DNA of 64,000 nt from JABWBP01 sp964522165 (GCA_964522165.1 CAZFVV010000011.1:1-64000); one strand, 5' to 3'; positions 43,338-52,587 are shown, counted from the first letter of the stretch. Numbers and translations: made by a program. The notes: a model not told the origin generated them from the sequence alone.

Positions 43338-43515
43338 GTATGTTTTCCGACCCCGCAGAGAAGCGGGGTCGAACAGTGTGACCCCTCCACTAATTAAAGT
43401 ATCACACAGTAATGGAGGTAATGTCATGAAACGGTTCATTAATGCGATTTGTTTACTTATGGCCGTCATGCTGGCGGCGTTATTTTGGCAGCCGGCAGCG
43501 GGGCAGGACAAACCC
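43338..43515 (+). repeat. Duplicated leader plus signal-peptide segment, copy 2
   Basis: The segment aligns without gaps to 41590-41767 at a fixed offset of 1748 bp. Here the GACCCCGC-AGAGAA-GCGGGGTC hairpin (43349-43370) and the competing GGGGTC...GACCCC pairing (43365-43385) are both perfect. A TATAAT word at 43300-43305 lies upstream, without a good -35 box. Confidence 0.8.
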
Positions 43516-44970
43516 AACATCCTGGTCATCTGGGGCGATGACATCGGCTGGTCCAACATCAGCGCCTACAATATGGGCATGATGACCACCCGCACCCCCA
43601 ACATCGACCGGATCGCAAAAGAAGGGGCAATGTTCACGGATTACTACGGCCAGCAGAGCTGCACGGCGGGCAGAGCCGCCTTTATTACCGGGCAGCATCC
43701 CTTCCGCACCGGGCTGCTGAAGGTCGGTTTGCCGGGGGCGGAACTGGGGCTGCAGCCTCAGGATCCCACCATTGCCGATCTGCTCAAGAATCACGGCTAT
43801 ATGACCGGCCAGTTTGGCAAGAATCACCTCGGTGACCGCAACGAATTTCTTCCCACGAACCACGGTTTCGATGAGTTCTTCGGCAACCTCTATCACCTGA
43901 ACGCCGAGGAGGAGCCGGAGGACCCGCAGTATCCCAAAGACCTGGAATTCAGAAAAAAATTCGGTCCCCGCGGGGTTATCAAGTCCAGCGCGGAAGGCAA
44001 GATCGAGGACACCGGTCCCCTGACCCGGAAGCGGATGGAGACTGTGGATGAAGAGTTCCTCAACGCCGCGCTGGCGTTTATGGAGCGCGCGGTCAAAGAA
44101 AAGAAGCCGTTCTTCATCTGGCACAACTCAACCCGGATGCATGTCTGGACCCGGCTTCAGCCCAAGTACCAGGATAAGACGGGTTATGGCCTCTATGCGG
44201 ACGGGATGCAGGAACTCGACGACCATGTCGGCATCCTGCTCAAAAAGCTGGAGGACCTCGGCATCGCTGACAACACCATCGTGGTGTTCTCTACCGACAA
44301 CGGGGTCGAAAAGTTCACGTTCCCGGACGGCGGGACCGCACCATTCCGGGGAGAGAAGGGAAGTACCTGGGAAGGTGGGTTCCGGGTTCCATGCGCGGTG
44401 CGCTGGCCGGGATTGGTCAAGCCCGGCACGGTCATCAACGGAATCATGTCACACGAGGACTGGGCAGTGACGCTCCTGGCGGCGATCGGGGAACCGGACA
44501 TCAAGGAAAAACTGAAGAGGGGACACACCGCCAACGGCAAGACCTTCAAAGTGCATCTGGACGGCTATGATCAGCGGGGGCTGCTCGCCGGCACGGGGCC
44601 CAGTAATCGGAATGAGATCTTTTACTTCGACGACAACGGGAGCCTCAACGCGGTGCGCATCCGGGACTGGAAGGCCCACTTCTCGCTCTGTGAAAACTGG
44701 TTGAATGGCGGCCCCGCCAGGCAGCAGAATATGCCCAAAATTATCAACCTGCGCATGGACCCGTTCGAGGACCATGTCAACTTCGATGAGGATTCCCCGA
44801 TGTTCTTTCGCTGGCAGGGGGACAAGCTCTGGGCCCTGGTGCCGATGCAAGGGGTCGTCGGAATGTTTCTGCAGACCTTCCAGGAATTCCCGCAGCGGCA
44901 AAGGTCAGCCAGCTTCAACATCGACCAGGTGCTGCAGCGCATGCAGCAGAACCAGGGGGCGGGCAAGTGA
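43426..44970 (+). CDS. Sulfatase (arylsulfatase family), C-x-A-x-R type, copy 2
   Basis: The 514-aa paralogue of the preceding sulfatase keeps the near-identical signal peptide, GDD at 37-39 and the C79-T-A-G-R83 motif. KNHLGDRNE, FFIWHNSTRMHVWTRL, FSTDNGVE and RVPCAVRWPGLVKPGT correspond to copy 1. Divergence is greatest in the last third, which shapes the substrate pocket, so the two copies may act on different esters. ATGGAGG precedes the start. A simple-word inverted repeat follows the stop. Confidence 0.9.
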   Translation: MKRFINAICLLMAVMLAALFWQPAAGQDKPNILVIWGDDIGWSNISAYNMGMMTTRTPNIDRIAKEGAMFTDYYGQQSCTAGRAAFITGQHPFRTGLLKVGLPGAELGLQPQDPTIADLLKNHGYMTGQFGKNHLGDRNEFLPTNHGFDEFFGNLYHLNAEEEPEDPQYPKDLEFRKKFGPRGVIKSSAEGKIEDTGPLTRKRMETVDEEFLNAALAFMERAVKEKKPFFIWHNSTRMHVWTRLQPKYQDKTGYGLYADGMQELDDHVGILLKKLEDLGIADNTIVVFSTDNGVEKFTFPDGGTAPFRGEKGSTWEGGFRVPCAVRWPGLVKPGTVINGIMSHEDWAVTLLAAIGEPDIKEKLKRGHTANGKTFKVHLDGYDQRGLLAGTGPSNRNEIFYFDDNGSLNAVRIRDWKAHFSLCENWLNGGPARQQNMPKIINLRMDPFEDHVNFDEDSPMFFRWQGDKLWALVPMQGVVGMFLQTFQEFPQRQRSASFNIDQVLQRMQQNQGAGK

Positions 44971-44989
44971 GTTGACGCTGCAAAAGAGT

Positions 44990-45150
44990 CGAAGAGTCAG
45001 AAGAATCGAAGAGTCAGAAAAGTCAAAAAGTCAAAGGATTGAACAGTTGAGAGACTTCATAGGAATAAGGTGGCTGCATATTTGACCACTCAAACTTTTA
45101 GACTCTTCGACTCTTCGACCCCCTTAGCCTCTTCGACCCTTTGACCTCTT
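44990..45150. repeat. Inverted repeat of GAGTCGAA / TTCGACTC words
   Basis: Words such as AAGAGTCGAAGAGTCAGAAG are reiterated on the left (about 44986-45045). Their complements (AGACTCTTCGACTCTTCGACC) lie on the right (about 45100-45146). The block sits between sulfatase 2 and the HAD lipoprotein gene. It could form a long imperfect hairpin, and has no coding capacity. Confidence 0.65.
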
Positions 45151-45188
45151 CGCGGGTTACATAACTGATTAAGACAGGAGGATATCAG

Positions 45189-46205
45189 ATGTTTGAGAAG
45201 AGATCATTTATTTTAAAAAACGTGGTCAACTGCTTGGCTGTATTTGCCATTCTGGCCGCCTTCGGATGTGAACGGCAGCAGCAGACAACCACTGCCGATC
45301 CCCTGCCTTCCTGGAATGAGGGCGCTATAAAACAGGCGATTATGAATTTTGTCGCGGAAGTGACCGATAAGTCCAATCCCAATTACGTGCCGCCGGAAGA
45401 GCGCATCGCAGTGTTTGACAACGACGGCACCTTGTGGTCGGAGCGCCCGGTTTACTTCCAGTTCTATTTTGCCATTGACCGGGTGAAGGCGCTGGCGCCG
45501 CAACATCCGGAATGGAAGACAACCCAGCCCTTTAAAGCGGTGCTGGAAAATGATCCGCAGGCGCTGGCAGCTTCCGGGGAACAAGGCTTGATGCAACTGA
45601 TGATGGCCACTCACGTGGGAATGACCACTGCCGAATTCGAACAGATTGTGACAGAGTGGATCAATACCGCCAAACACCCCACGACCGGGAAACTTTACAC
45701 AGAAATGGTGTTCCAGCCGATGCTGGAATTGCTGGGTTATTTGCGGGCGAACGGTTTTAAGACCTACATCGTCTCCGGCGGAGGGATTGAATTTATGCGC
45801 CCCTGGACAGAAGAGGTATATGGCATTCCCCCGGAGCAGGTGGTGGGAAGCAGTATCAAAACAAAATTTGAAATGCGCGAAGACAATCCCGTCTTGGTGC
45901 GCCTGCCGGAAATTGATTTTATCGATGATAAAGAAGGAAAGCCGGTGGGCATTCATAAGTTTATCGGGAGGAGGCCCATTGCTGCTTTCGGAAATTCCGA
46001 CGGCGACCTGCAAATGCTGCAATGGACGGAAGCCGGCGAGGGTAAACGGTTGATGCTGCTGGTTCATCACACCGATGCGGAAAGAGAGTGGGCTTATGAC
46101 AGAGAATCGCCCGTCGGCAAACTTGATAAAGCGCTGGATGAAGCAACCGCTAAAGGCTGGTTGGTGGTGGATATGAAAAATGACTGGAAGAATATTTATC
46201 CGTAG
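45189..46205 (+). CDS. HAD-family phosphatase lipoprotein
   Basis: The 338-aa protein has a lipoprotein-like signal (ILAAFGC, Cys27) and a periplasmic HAD domain. Motif I is FDNDGTLW (D77, D79), motif II is YIVSGGG, motif III probably uses the lysine of IHKFIG, and motif IV is AFGNSDGDLQM. A helical C1 cap (KALAPQHPEWKTTQPFKAV...) lies between. It should remove phosphate from a small molecule at the outer face of the inner membrane or the outer membrane. GGAGGATATC precedes the ATG. Its 3' end overlaps the DUF2490 gene by 26 bp. Confidence 0.85.
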   Translation: MFEKRSFILKNVVNCLAVFAILAAFGCERQQQTTTADPLPSWNEGAIKQAIMNFVAEVTDKSNPNYVPPEERIAVFDNDGTLWSERPVYFQFYFAIDRVKALAPQHPEWKTTQPFKAVLENDPQALAASGEQGLMQLMMATHVGMTTAEFEQIVTEWINTAKHPTTGKLYTEMVFQPMLELLGYLRANGFKTYIVSGGGIEFMRPWTEEVYGIPPEQVVGSSIKTKFEMREDNPVLVRLPEIDFIDDKEGKPVGIHKFIGRRPIAAFGNSDGDLQMLQWTEAGEGKRLMLLVHHTDAEREWAYDRESPVGKLDKALDEATAKGWLVVDMKNDWKNIYP

Positions 46206-46902
46206 TGTGTTGTTTTTGTGCTGCTTGCAAGTGAGTTCCGCGCTTTCCCAGGAGCGGAGAGCGCAGAATTACCAGTTCTGGTTCGACTATATACCCACTT
46301 ATCCGATGGGTAAGTGGACCTTTGACTGTGAGACCGGCCCGCGGGTGGTTCTGGGAGAGCAGGACTGGTGGGAGATCAGCATCACGCCCAATTGGGAATA
46401 CAGCGCCGCCCAATGGCTGGATCTGGCAGTGGGATTGTCTACTACTTATACCCATCAGGCGGCGGGCGTCAATTCATACGAGGCGCGCCCTTATTTAGGG
46501 ATAAGACCGTATTTTTATACCGGCGGGGGCATCCGGGGCATGAAGCTGTTGGATTTTCTGCGCTACGAATACCGCGCCCAGTACACATTCGCCGGTAAGA
46601 ATTGGATAAAAAGTTCCCGAATCCGGAACCGTATTCAGGCGGTGATTCCTATGAACCGGGCGAGCGCTTTACTGCACGGGGCTTTGAGCATCATCGTTGA
46701 TGTGGAAGCGTTTGTTAACTTAGAAGACCTGAAGGAGCGCTTCAGTTCACGGCTGCGGTTCAGGGTCGGTATCACCTACAACCGGACAACTTTTTGGCGC
46801 TACCAGTTCTTTTATACCCTGCAGCAAGGCCGCGATACGATTGATGAACCTTTTAGCACCACCGACAGCATCTTCCGGTTCCGGGTGATCCACTTTTTTT
46901 AG
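46180..46902 (+). CDS. DUF2490 outer-membrane-type protein
   Basis: The 240-aa protein has a signal peptide (IRSVLFLCCLQVSSALSQ) and the DUF2490 pattern: NYQFWFDYIPTYPMGKWTFDCETGPRV, LRYEYRAQY, SSRIRNRIQAVIPMN and RLRFRVGITYNRT. A terminal aromatic (FRFRVIHFF) suits a beta-barrel assembled by the Bam machinery. Function unknown. The ATG overlaps the end of the HAD gene, so the two are translationally linked. Confidence 0.75.
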   Translation: MTGRIFIRSVLFLCCLQVSSALSQERRAQNYQFWFDYIPTYPMGKWTFDCETGPRVVLGEQDWWEISITPNWEYSAAQWLDLAVGLSTTYTHQAAGVNSYEARPYLGIRPYFYTGGGIRGMKLLDFLRYEYRAQYTFAGKNWIKSSRIRNRIQAVIPMNRASALLHGALSIIVDVEAFVNLEDLKERFSSRLRFRVGITYNRTTFWRYQFFYTLQQGRDTIDEPFSTTDSIFRFRVIHFF

Positions 46903-47097
46903 CTTAATGTTACAGACATATAACATTCTAAGAACCGTTAGCAATTTCCGTAAAAACAGGAAAAGCAAATTGATTAGGGTAAAAGCGCTTGCTCCATTGA
47001 ACCCATAAAATATGAACTTTTGGAAAAAGCGGCATGGAAAGGAATTCCCAAGGTTAACTTCGAATGATAAAATAAGCTAAATAACCAGGTAACTCAC

Positions 47098-48225
47098 ATG
47101 AAACCTGTATCAACAATTCCCTGGCTCATCGTGCTGTTTGGAATCCTGGCCATATCCGCTCAGGATAAACCGGATTCATCACAGGCGCTGTTTAAGCAGG
47201 AAATACTGAAAACTCATAAGACCCGCTTAAATGCTTATCCGTACGTATATTATACCCCGGAGACGGAATTGGCCTTTGGGGTGGGCGGTATCATTACGTT
47301 TTATACTTCCGAATACTTTCTGCTGCGACCCTCCAAAGTAACCCTTTCCGGCTACTACTCCACCAAAAGCCAGTATAAAATAACCCTTTCGCCGCAGCTA
47401 TATATGGCCCGCAACAATTTGTTTCTTTCCGCTAACCTCGACTATGGATATTATGTAGATAAGTTCTGGGGGATCGGCAGCGCTACCCCCGATATTGAAA
47501 GCGAAGAGTACATTTCCAGCGGCTGGGGGATTGAATTAAACCTGCAAGCGCCGCCGCTGTTTAAATTCCTTGGACGCGCCAAAGCCGGGTGGGTTTATGA
47601 CTATTTCAACAACACCATTGAAGACAAGAAAAACAATCCTTATTTGCTCGACGGTCAGACAACCGGCAGCGAGGGCGGTATCAGCTCCGGGCTGGGATTG
47701 ATCTCGGTCTGGGACACCCGCGACCACATCTTTTATCCCGACAGGGGCATGTATCATCAGGTAAAAATTATTTTCTATCAAAAGGCCTTCGGCGGCGATT
47801 TTAATTTCAACCGCTTTGAAATAGACCTGCGGTACTATATAGCCATCCAGCAAAAAAATGTGCTGGCATTCCAGGTGTTTACCAGCTTTGTGCGGGGGAA
47901 TCCGCCTTTTTATGAACTTTCCACACTGGGTGGGCCGCGGATTATGCGCGGCTATTACCAGGGGCGCTACCGCGATCAAGACTACTTGGCCGGGCAGGCG
48001 GAATATCGTCGGCATTTATGGCGGCGCTTTGGTTTTGTGGCCTTTGCCGGGCTGGGCGATGTGGAAAGTGAGATGCGGAACTTCCGCATGATCTCCGCCA
48101 AATTTTCCGGGGGGTTCGGATTGCGGTTTTTATTCAACCAGGCCGAAAAGGTGAATATCCGGGCGGATTTCGGCTTTGGCCGCAATACCAGCGGGGTTTA
48201 TTTTGGGGTGGAGGAGGCGTTTTGA
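47098..48225 (+). CDS. BamA/TamA-superfamily outer-membrane barrel (no POTRA domains)
   Basis: The 375-aa protein has a signal peptide and a C-terminal surface-antigen (D15/BamA) barrel. ISVWDTRDHIFYPDRGMYHQVKIIFY is the strand-turn motif that opens the barrel. GGPRIMRGYYQGRYRDQDYLAGQAEYRRHLWRRFGFVAFAGLG contains the loop-6 (V/I)RGY-type motif. Residues 20-55 are too short for POTRA repeats, so it is not BamA itself. It may secrete or insert a partner, or be an autonomous pore. A microprotein gene begins 1 bp after its stop, using GGAGGAGG inside its last codons, followed by cytochrome b. Confidence 0.82.
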   Translation: MKPVSTIPWLIVLFGILAISAQDKPDSSQALFKQEILKTHKTRLNAYPYVYYTPETELAFGVGGIITFYTSEYFLLRPSKVTLSGYYSTKSQYKITLSPQLYMARNNLFLSANLDYGYYVDKFWGIGSATPDIESEEYISSGWGIELNLQAPPLFKFLGRAKAGWVYDYFNNTIEDKKNNPYLLDGQTTGSEGGISSGLGLISVWDTRDHIFYPDRGMYHQVKIIFYQKAFGGDFNFNRFEIDLRYYIAIQQKNVLAFQVFTSFVRGNPPFYELSTLGGPRIMRGYYQGRYRDQDYLAGQAEYRRHLWRRFGFVAFAGLGDVESEMRNFRMISAKFSGGFGLRFLFNQAEKVNIRADFGFGRNTSGVYFGVEEAF

Positions 48226-48226
48226 A

Positions 48227-48391
48227 TTGGGTTCAACGGGTAATTTACGAAAAACAGATGATCGTATTCGAAATCTTACTTACGCCATTTTAGAACCGGT
48301 TTACGAAACCCTGGTTTTGTACGCAATGTCATTTACATTGCTTGGTTTTTTTGCCGGAAAATTCTTACATTGGTTTGCCGGAACAAAATGA
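48227..48391 (+). CDS. GFFAG microprotein A, coupled to cytochrome b
   Basis: This short frame encodes 54 aa from a TTG at 48227, the only start near a strong GGAGGAGG (48211-48217). The N-half is charged (LRKTDDRIRNLTYAILEPVYETL) and the C-half is one hydrophobic helix, MSFTLLGFFAGKFLHWFAGTK in part. Its stop overlaps the cytochrome b ATG as ATGA (48388-48391), the classic sign of translational coupling. The core VFT/SFT-x-x-GFFAG-x-x-L-x-x-F-x-G-x-K recurs in a second microprotein at 52648-52776. It may be a small subunit or assembly factor of the cytochrome complex; no known family is recognised. Confidence 0.72.
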   Translation: MGSTGNLRKTDDRIRNLTYAILEPVYETLVLYAMSFTLLGFFAGKFLHWFAGTK

Positions 48392-49728
48392 GTATAAAAA
48401 TGGCTGAACGGCTGATCAAGAGCAAACAAAATTCATCTATCGATTCGCAGGAACAGAAATTCGGTTTAAAATCGCTCATATTGCATCTGCACCCGCCGCG
48501 GGTTCCGGAAGCCGTTCTGAAATTTACCCACACCTGGGGATTAGGGGGAATGGCGGCATTATTGATTGCTGTACAATTCCTGACCGGTCTCCTGCTGCGT
48601 TTTGTTTATGCGCCTTTCCCCGGGAAAGCCTATGACTCCATCTTAGTCCTTCAAAATGAAGTCTTGTTCGGGCAGTTTATCAGGAATATACACCATTGGA
48701 GCGCCATTTTTCTTCTTGCAATTACCTTTCTGCATTTATTGCGCGTTTTTTTTACCGGGGCATTCCATCCACCGCGGCAGTTTAACTGGATTATCGGCTG
48801 CGGCCTGCTATTTATTGTTGTTGCCGCCAATTTCACGGGGTATTTACTGCCCTGGGACCAACTGGCCTACTGGGCAATTACCGTCAGCACCGGAATGTTA
48901 GAATATCTTCCTTTATTCGGCGCAGAATTACGCGAAGCGGTTCTGGGAGGAACGGAAGTCGGTGCGGGAACCCTGTTGATATTCTACAATCTGCACACCA
49001 GCATTTTACCGCTGTTGTTATTCCTGCTGATGTTGCTTCATTTTTGGCGAATCCGTAAAGCCCGTGGGGTGATTATACCGGGAAAATTCGGCAATGAGGC
49101 CAACAATTATGTCGCGGTGATCCCCAACCTAATTGTCAGAGAACTGGTGGTGGCGCTGGTGTTACTGGCAGTTTTACTTAACGTATCCGCGGTTTTTAAT
49201 GCGCCGCTTCAGGCAAAAGCCAACCCCGATTTTAGCCCCAACCCGGCCAAAGCGCCCTGGTATTTCCAGGGATTTCAGGAACTGCTGCTACATTTCCACC
49301 CGCTATTTGCGGTCATGGTCATTCCGTTTACCGCCATGCTGGCGATGCTGGCAATCCCCTACTTGCACTATGACGCCGAACCAACCGGCATCTGGTTCAT
49401 TTCCGGCAAGGGCCGGAAAATGGGATTAATCAGCGCGGCAATCGCTCTGATTCTTACCCCGCTTGCCATTTTACTGGATGAATATATCATAACCAATAGC
49501 GCGACGCTTGCCGCTTTCCCCGCATATATCATCAAAGGGGTGATACCGCTAAGCTTCCTTCTGATTTTTATGGCCGCCCTGTATTATTTATTGAAGAGGA
49601 AATTTGCCGCCACAAAGAACGAGGCGGTTCAGGCGGTTTTTATTTTCATCCTCACTGGTTTTTTGATTCTAACGGCCACCAGCGTGGGCTTCCGCTGGGA
49701 AGGCATGCGCCTGGCATGGCCCTGGTGA
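48388..49728 (+). CDS. Cytochrome b of a bc-type complex
   Basis: The 446-aa protein carries both the four-helix haem domain and the subunit-IV-like C-terminal helices. Likely bis-histidine pairs are H102/H116 and H203/H218. The 15-residue step in the second pair matches cytochrome b6-type proteins, not mitochondrial b. FTGYLLPWDQLAYWAITV and the quinol-oxidation segment APWYFQGFQELL (PEWY equivalent) are present. It oxidises quinol and bifurcates electrons at the inner membrane. The start overlaps the microprotein stop. A Rieske gene and an octahaem cytochrome gene follow; no cytochrome c1 or f is seen. Confidence 0.93.
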   Translation: MSIKMAERLIKSKQNSSIDSQEQKFGLKSLILHLHPPRVPEAVLKFTHTWGLGGMAALLIAVQFLTGLLLRFVYAPFPGKAYDSILVLQNEVLFGQFIRNIHHWSAIFLLAITFLHLLRVFFTGAFHPPRQFNWIIGCGLLFIVVAANFTGYLLPWDQLAYWAITVSTGMLEYLPLFGAELREAVLGGTEVGAGTLLIFYNLHTSILPLLLFLLMLLHFWRIRKARGVIIPGKFGNEANNYVAVIPNLIVRELVVALVLLAVLLNVSAVFNAPLQAKANPDFSPNPAKAPWYFQGFQELLLHFHPLFAVMVIPFTAMLAMLAIPYLHYDAEPTGIWFISGKGRKMGLISAAIALILTPLAILLDEYIITNSATLAAFPAYIIKGVIPLSFLLIFMAALYYLLKRKFAATKNEAVQAVFIFILTGFLILTATSVGFRWEGMRLAWPW

Positions 49729-49757
49729 ACATAACTGGCAGAAAACAAAAGAGAGCC

Positions 49758-50276
49758 ATGATGTCAACATCAGCCCAAAAGCAGAACAAACGGGAAGAAC
49801 CCCTTAGCAGAAGAAATTTCCTGAAGAAAGCCTGGGCAGCCCTGGGAATAGTGGCCGGATTGGAATTCACCGGCGCAGGCATGGCCTTCTTGTGGTCTAA
49901 CAAGGGAAAAACACCGTCCAGCGATCGCTCAAAACTGCTGAATGTGGGGGCGGTTAGCGACTTTGCACCAAATTCAGTGACCCCCTTCCGGCCCGGCCGC
50001 TTGTATATTTGCCGACTGGAAGACGGCGGCTTTCTGGCGATTTCTTTAAAATGCAGCCATCTTGGCTGTTCCGTCAGTTGGGAAACTTCCTCCGAAAAAT
50101 TCGTCTGTCCCTGCCATTCTTCATCGTTTGATAAAGTGGGAAACGTTCTCAGCCCGCCCGCGCCCCGGGCATTGGATATTTTCCCGGTTATTATTCAAAA
50201 TGGAGAGGTACTGGTTAACACCGGCAAACCACTCAAACGCCAGCGGTTTGTAAAATCCCAGGCGGTATATGCATAA
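49758..50276 (+). CDS. Rieske [2Fe-2S] protein
   Basis: The 172-aa protein begins with a twin-arginine-type signal (SRRNFLKKAW) and one membrane anchor. The Rieske cluster ligands are C99, H101, C117 and H120 in CSHLGC and CPCHSS, with C104/C119 as the stabilising disulfide. It accepts electrons from quinol on cytochrome b and passes them to a cytochrome. An upstream ATG (49716) overlaps cytochrome b but would add 14 residues with no purpose. Its 3' end overlaps the next gene by 8 bp. Confidence 0.93.
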   Translation: MMSTSAQKQNKREEPLSRRNFLKKAWAALGIVAGLEFTGAGMAFLWSNKGKTPSSDRSKLLNVGAVSDFAPNSVTPFRPGRLYICRLEDGGFLAISLKCSHLGCSVSWETSSEKFVCPCHSSSFDKVGNVLSPPAPRALDIFPVIIQNGEVLVNTGKPLKRQRFVKSQAVYA

Positions 50277-52587
50277 AAACTGGAAAATCGCCGGGCTGGC
50301 AGCGACTTTCTTCATCGTGCTGTCCTTACCGCTCTACCTGGTAAAATTTTATTTGATAGATGGCGAAAAATACTCCCGGGAAACAATGCAGGCGCAGTTT
50401 GTGGGCCGGGAAAACTGCATTGACTGCCACAAAAAGGAATATGATTTATGGCGGGGCTCCCACCATGATATGGCCATGGATACCGCCAGCGCTGAAACCG
50501 TGCTGGGCAATTTTGAAAACGCAGAATTCGTCTTCAATGGCGACACCAGCCGTTTTTATCGCCGGGGAGAAAAGTTCTTTGTCAAAACGCCGGGTCAGGG
50601 AGGCAAAATCGCTGATTTTGAAATTACTTATGTTTTTGGGGTAACCCCGCTTCAGCAATATTTGATCCCTTTTGAAGGTGGCCGCCTGCAATGCCTGCCG
50701 ATTGCCTGGGATACGGAACGCAAGCAATGGTTTCACCTGGTGCCAATGGTTTACCCGGGCCAGGAGATAATGCCTTCCGATTGGCTGTACTGGAGCAACG
50801 GCGGTCAGAACTGGAACGGCATGTGCGCCGAATGCCATTCGACCAACGTGCAAAAAAACTATAATCTGGAAACCGGAACCTATAATACCACCTGGTCGGA
50901 AATAGACGTGAGTTGCGAAGCCTGCCACGGCCCGGGCTCCTTGCACGTTGCCTGGGCGCAGGTACCGGAAATGGCCCGCACCCCGGGTACCAACTATGAT
51001 CTGTCAGTACAAACCAGCGGAATCGACGCGAAAAGGCAGGTTGAGTTATGTGCGCCCTGCCATTCCCGCCGCTCTCAATTTGCTGACAACCCCCATCACT
51101 ATGAGGAACTGCTGGATATCGCTCTCCCGCAATTGATAACAGAGCCGCATTATTTTACGGACGGCCAGATACTGGAGGAAGACTATGAATACGGCTCTTT
51201 CTTGCAGAGTAAAATGTATGAAAAAGGGGTGCGCTGCAGCGATTGCCATAACGTGCACAGCGGGAAAATCATCGAAACCGGCAATCGCCTCTGCGCTCAA
51301 TGCCACCGCCCGGATATTTATGATGCTTATTCCCATCATTTTCATAAATATCCCCAGGAGCAGGCAAAACCGTTGATATTAGAACAAGGGAAAAAGAAGG
51401 TTGCAGTGGGGGAAGGTGCCCTGTGCGTGAGTTGTCACATGCCGGGCCGGTATTACATGGGCGTGGATTTTCGCCGTGATCACAGCATGAGGGCGCCGCG
51501 CCCGGATTTGAGCCTGGAAATCGGGGTTCCCAATGCCTGCAACCAGTGCCACAGCGACAAACCGGTTCAGTGGGCGGTCGATCAGGTAAACAAATGGTAT
51601 GGAATCAGCCGTCCCGGGCATTTCGGACAGGCATTTGCTAAAGCCGGCAAGGGCGATCCGGGCGCGGAAAAGGATTTAATCGAGATCATCAATGAACCAT
51701 TGTATGCGCCGCTGGTGCGCGCCAGCGCCTTATCCCTGTTAAGCAGCTTTGCCAGCGATACTACTGCAGCAGTCTTTCAAAAAGCGCTGCAGGACCCCTC
51801 CCCGGTTTTGCGCAGCACGGCGGTTTCTTTTTTCAACCCGGCAGACCGGGCAGAATACCTGAATCTGCTGATTCCTTTGTTGAACGATCCAGTAAAAACA
51901 GTGCGAATCCTCGCCGCTTCTCAATTGGCCGGGGTTCCCGAGGAGCGGCTTACTGACCCGCAAAAACAGCGTTTTCGCGCGGCGCTGGAAGAATATCACC
52001 TGGCTATGGAATACGGCGCCGATTTTCCGGCCAGCCGCCACAATTTAGGGAATTTGTATGCCAGTTTGGGAGATTTCAAAGAGGCGGAACATCATTACCG
52101 AATCGCTATCGAGATTGATAATCTGTTTATTCCGCCTAAAGTGAATTTGGCCATGATGTATAATCGTTTCGGGAAAAATGAGCAGGCAGAGCGGATGTTC
52201 CGGGAAATCATCCGGGATCACCCCGAATTTGACGAGGCCTATTATTCCCTGGGGCTGTTATTGGCAGAGATGAAACAGTTTGAAGAGGCTGCCCAAATAT
52301 TAACCGAGGCTGGGAAAAGAATGCCCGGCAGATCGCGAATTTTTTATAACCTGGGCCTGATATATCAATATCTGCAAAACTACCCGGCGACTGAAAAAAA
52401 CTTACTGAGGGCATTACAGATCGAACCGGAGAATTTTGATTACCTCTATGCCATCACCGATTATTGCCTCAAAACCAACCAACTGGAAAAAGCCCGTATG
52501 TATGCCCGCCGAATGAAACAAATTCACCCGGCCAACCAGGCGGCAAACGATATTCTCAATTTTATAGATCAAAAAGCGGCGCAATGA
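50269..52587 (+). CDS. Octahaem c-type cytochrome with C-terminal HEAT/TPR repeats
   Basis: The 772-aa protein has an N-terminal membrane helix (about 7-28) that may anchor it. Eight CxxCH motifs are at 50-54, 186-190, 216-220, 261-265, 323-327, 342-346, 386-390 and 424-428. A HEAT-like helical stretch (about 460-560) and TPR repeats (about 590-760; NLGNLYASLGDFKEAEHHYRIAIEI, YYSLGLLLAEMKQFEEAAQIL) follow. It probably replaces cytochrome c1 as electron acceptor of the adjacent cytochrome b/Rieske pair; the TPR part could dock a partner. The start overlaps the Rieske gene. Terminal reductase activity is possible but not shown. Confidence 0.9.
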   Translation: MHKNWKIAGLAATFFIVLSLPLYLVKFYLIDGEKYSRETMQAQFVGRENCIDCHKKEYDLWRGSHHDMAMDTASAETVLGNFENAEFVFNGDTSRFYRRGEKFFVKTPGQGGKIADFEITYVFGVTPLQQYLIPFEGGRLQCLPIAWDTERKQWFHLVPMVYPGQEIMPSDWLYWSNGGQNWNGMCAECHSTNVQKNYNLETGTYNTTWSEIDVSCEACHGPGSLHVAWAQVPEMARTPGTNYDLSVQTSGIDAKRQVELCAPCHSRRSQFADNPHHYEELLDIALPQLITEPHYFTDGQILEEDYEYGSFLQSKMYEKGVRCSDCHNVHSGKIIETGNRLCAQCHRPDIYDAYSHHFHKYPQEQAKPLILEQGKKKVAVGEGALCVSCHMPGRYYMGVDFRRDHSMRAPRPDLSLEIGVPNACNQCHSDKPVQWAVDQVNKWYGISRPGHFGQAFAKAGKGDPGAEKDLIEIINEPLYAPLVRASALSLLSSFASDTTAAVFQKALQDPSPVLRSTAVSFFNPADRAEYLNLLIPLLNDPVKTVRILAASQLAGVPEERLTDPQKQRFRAALEEYHLAMEYGADFPASRHNLGNLYASLGDFKEAEHHYRIAIEIDNLFIPPKVNLAMMYNRFGKNEQAERMFREIIRDHPEFDEAYYSLGLLLAEMKQFEEAAQILTEAGKRMPGRSRIFYNLGLIYQYLQNYPATEKNLLRALQIEPENFDYLYAITDYCLKTNQLEKARMYARRMKQIHPANQAANDILNFIDQKAAQ

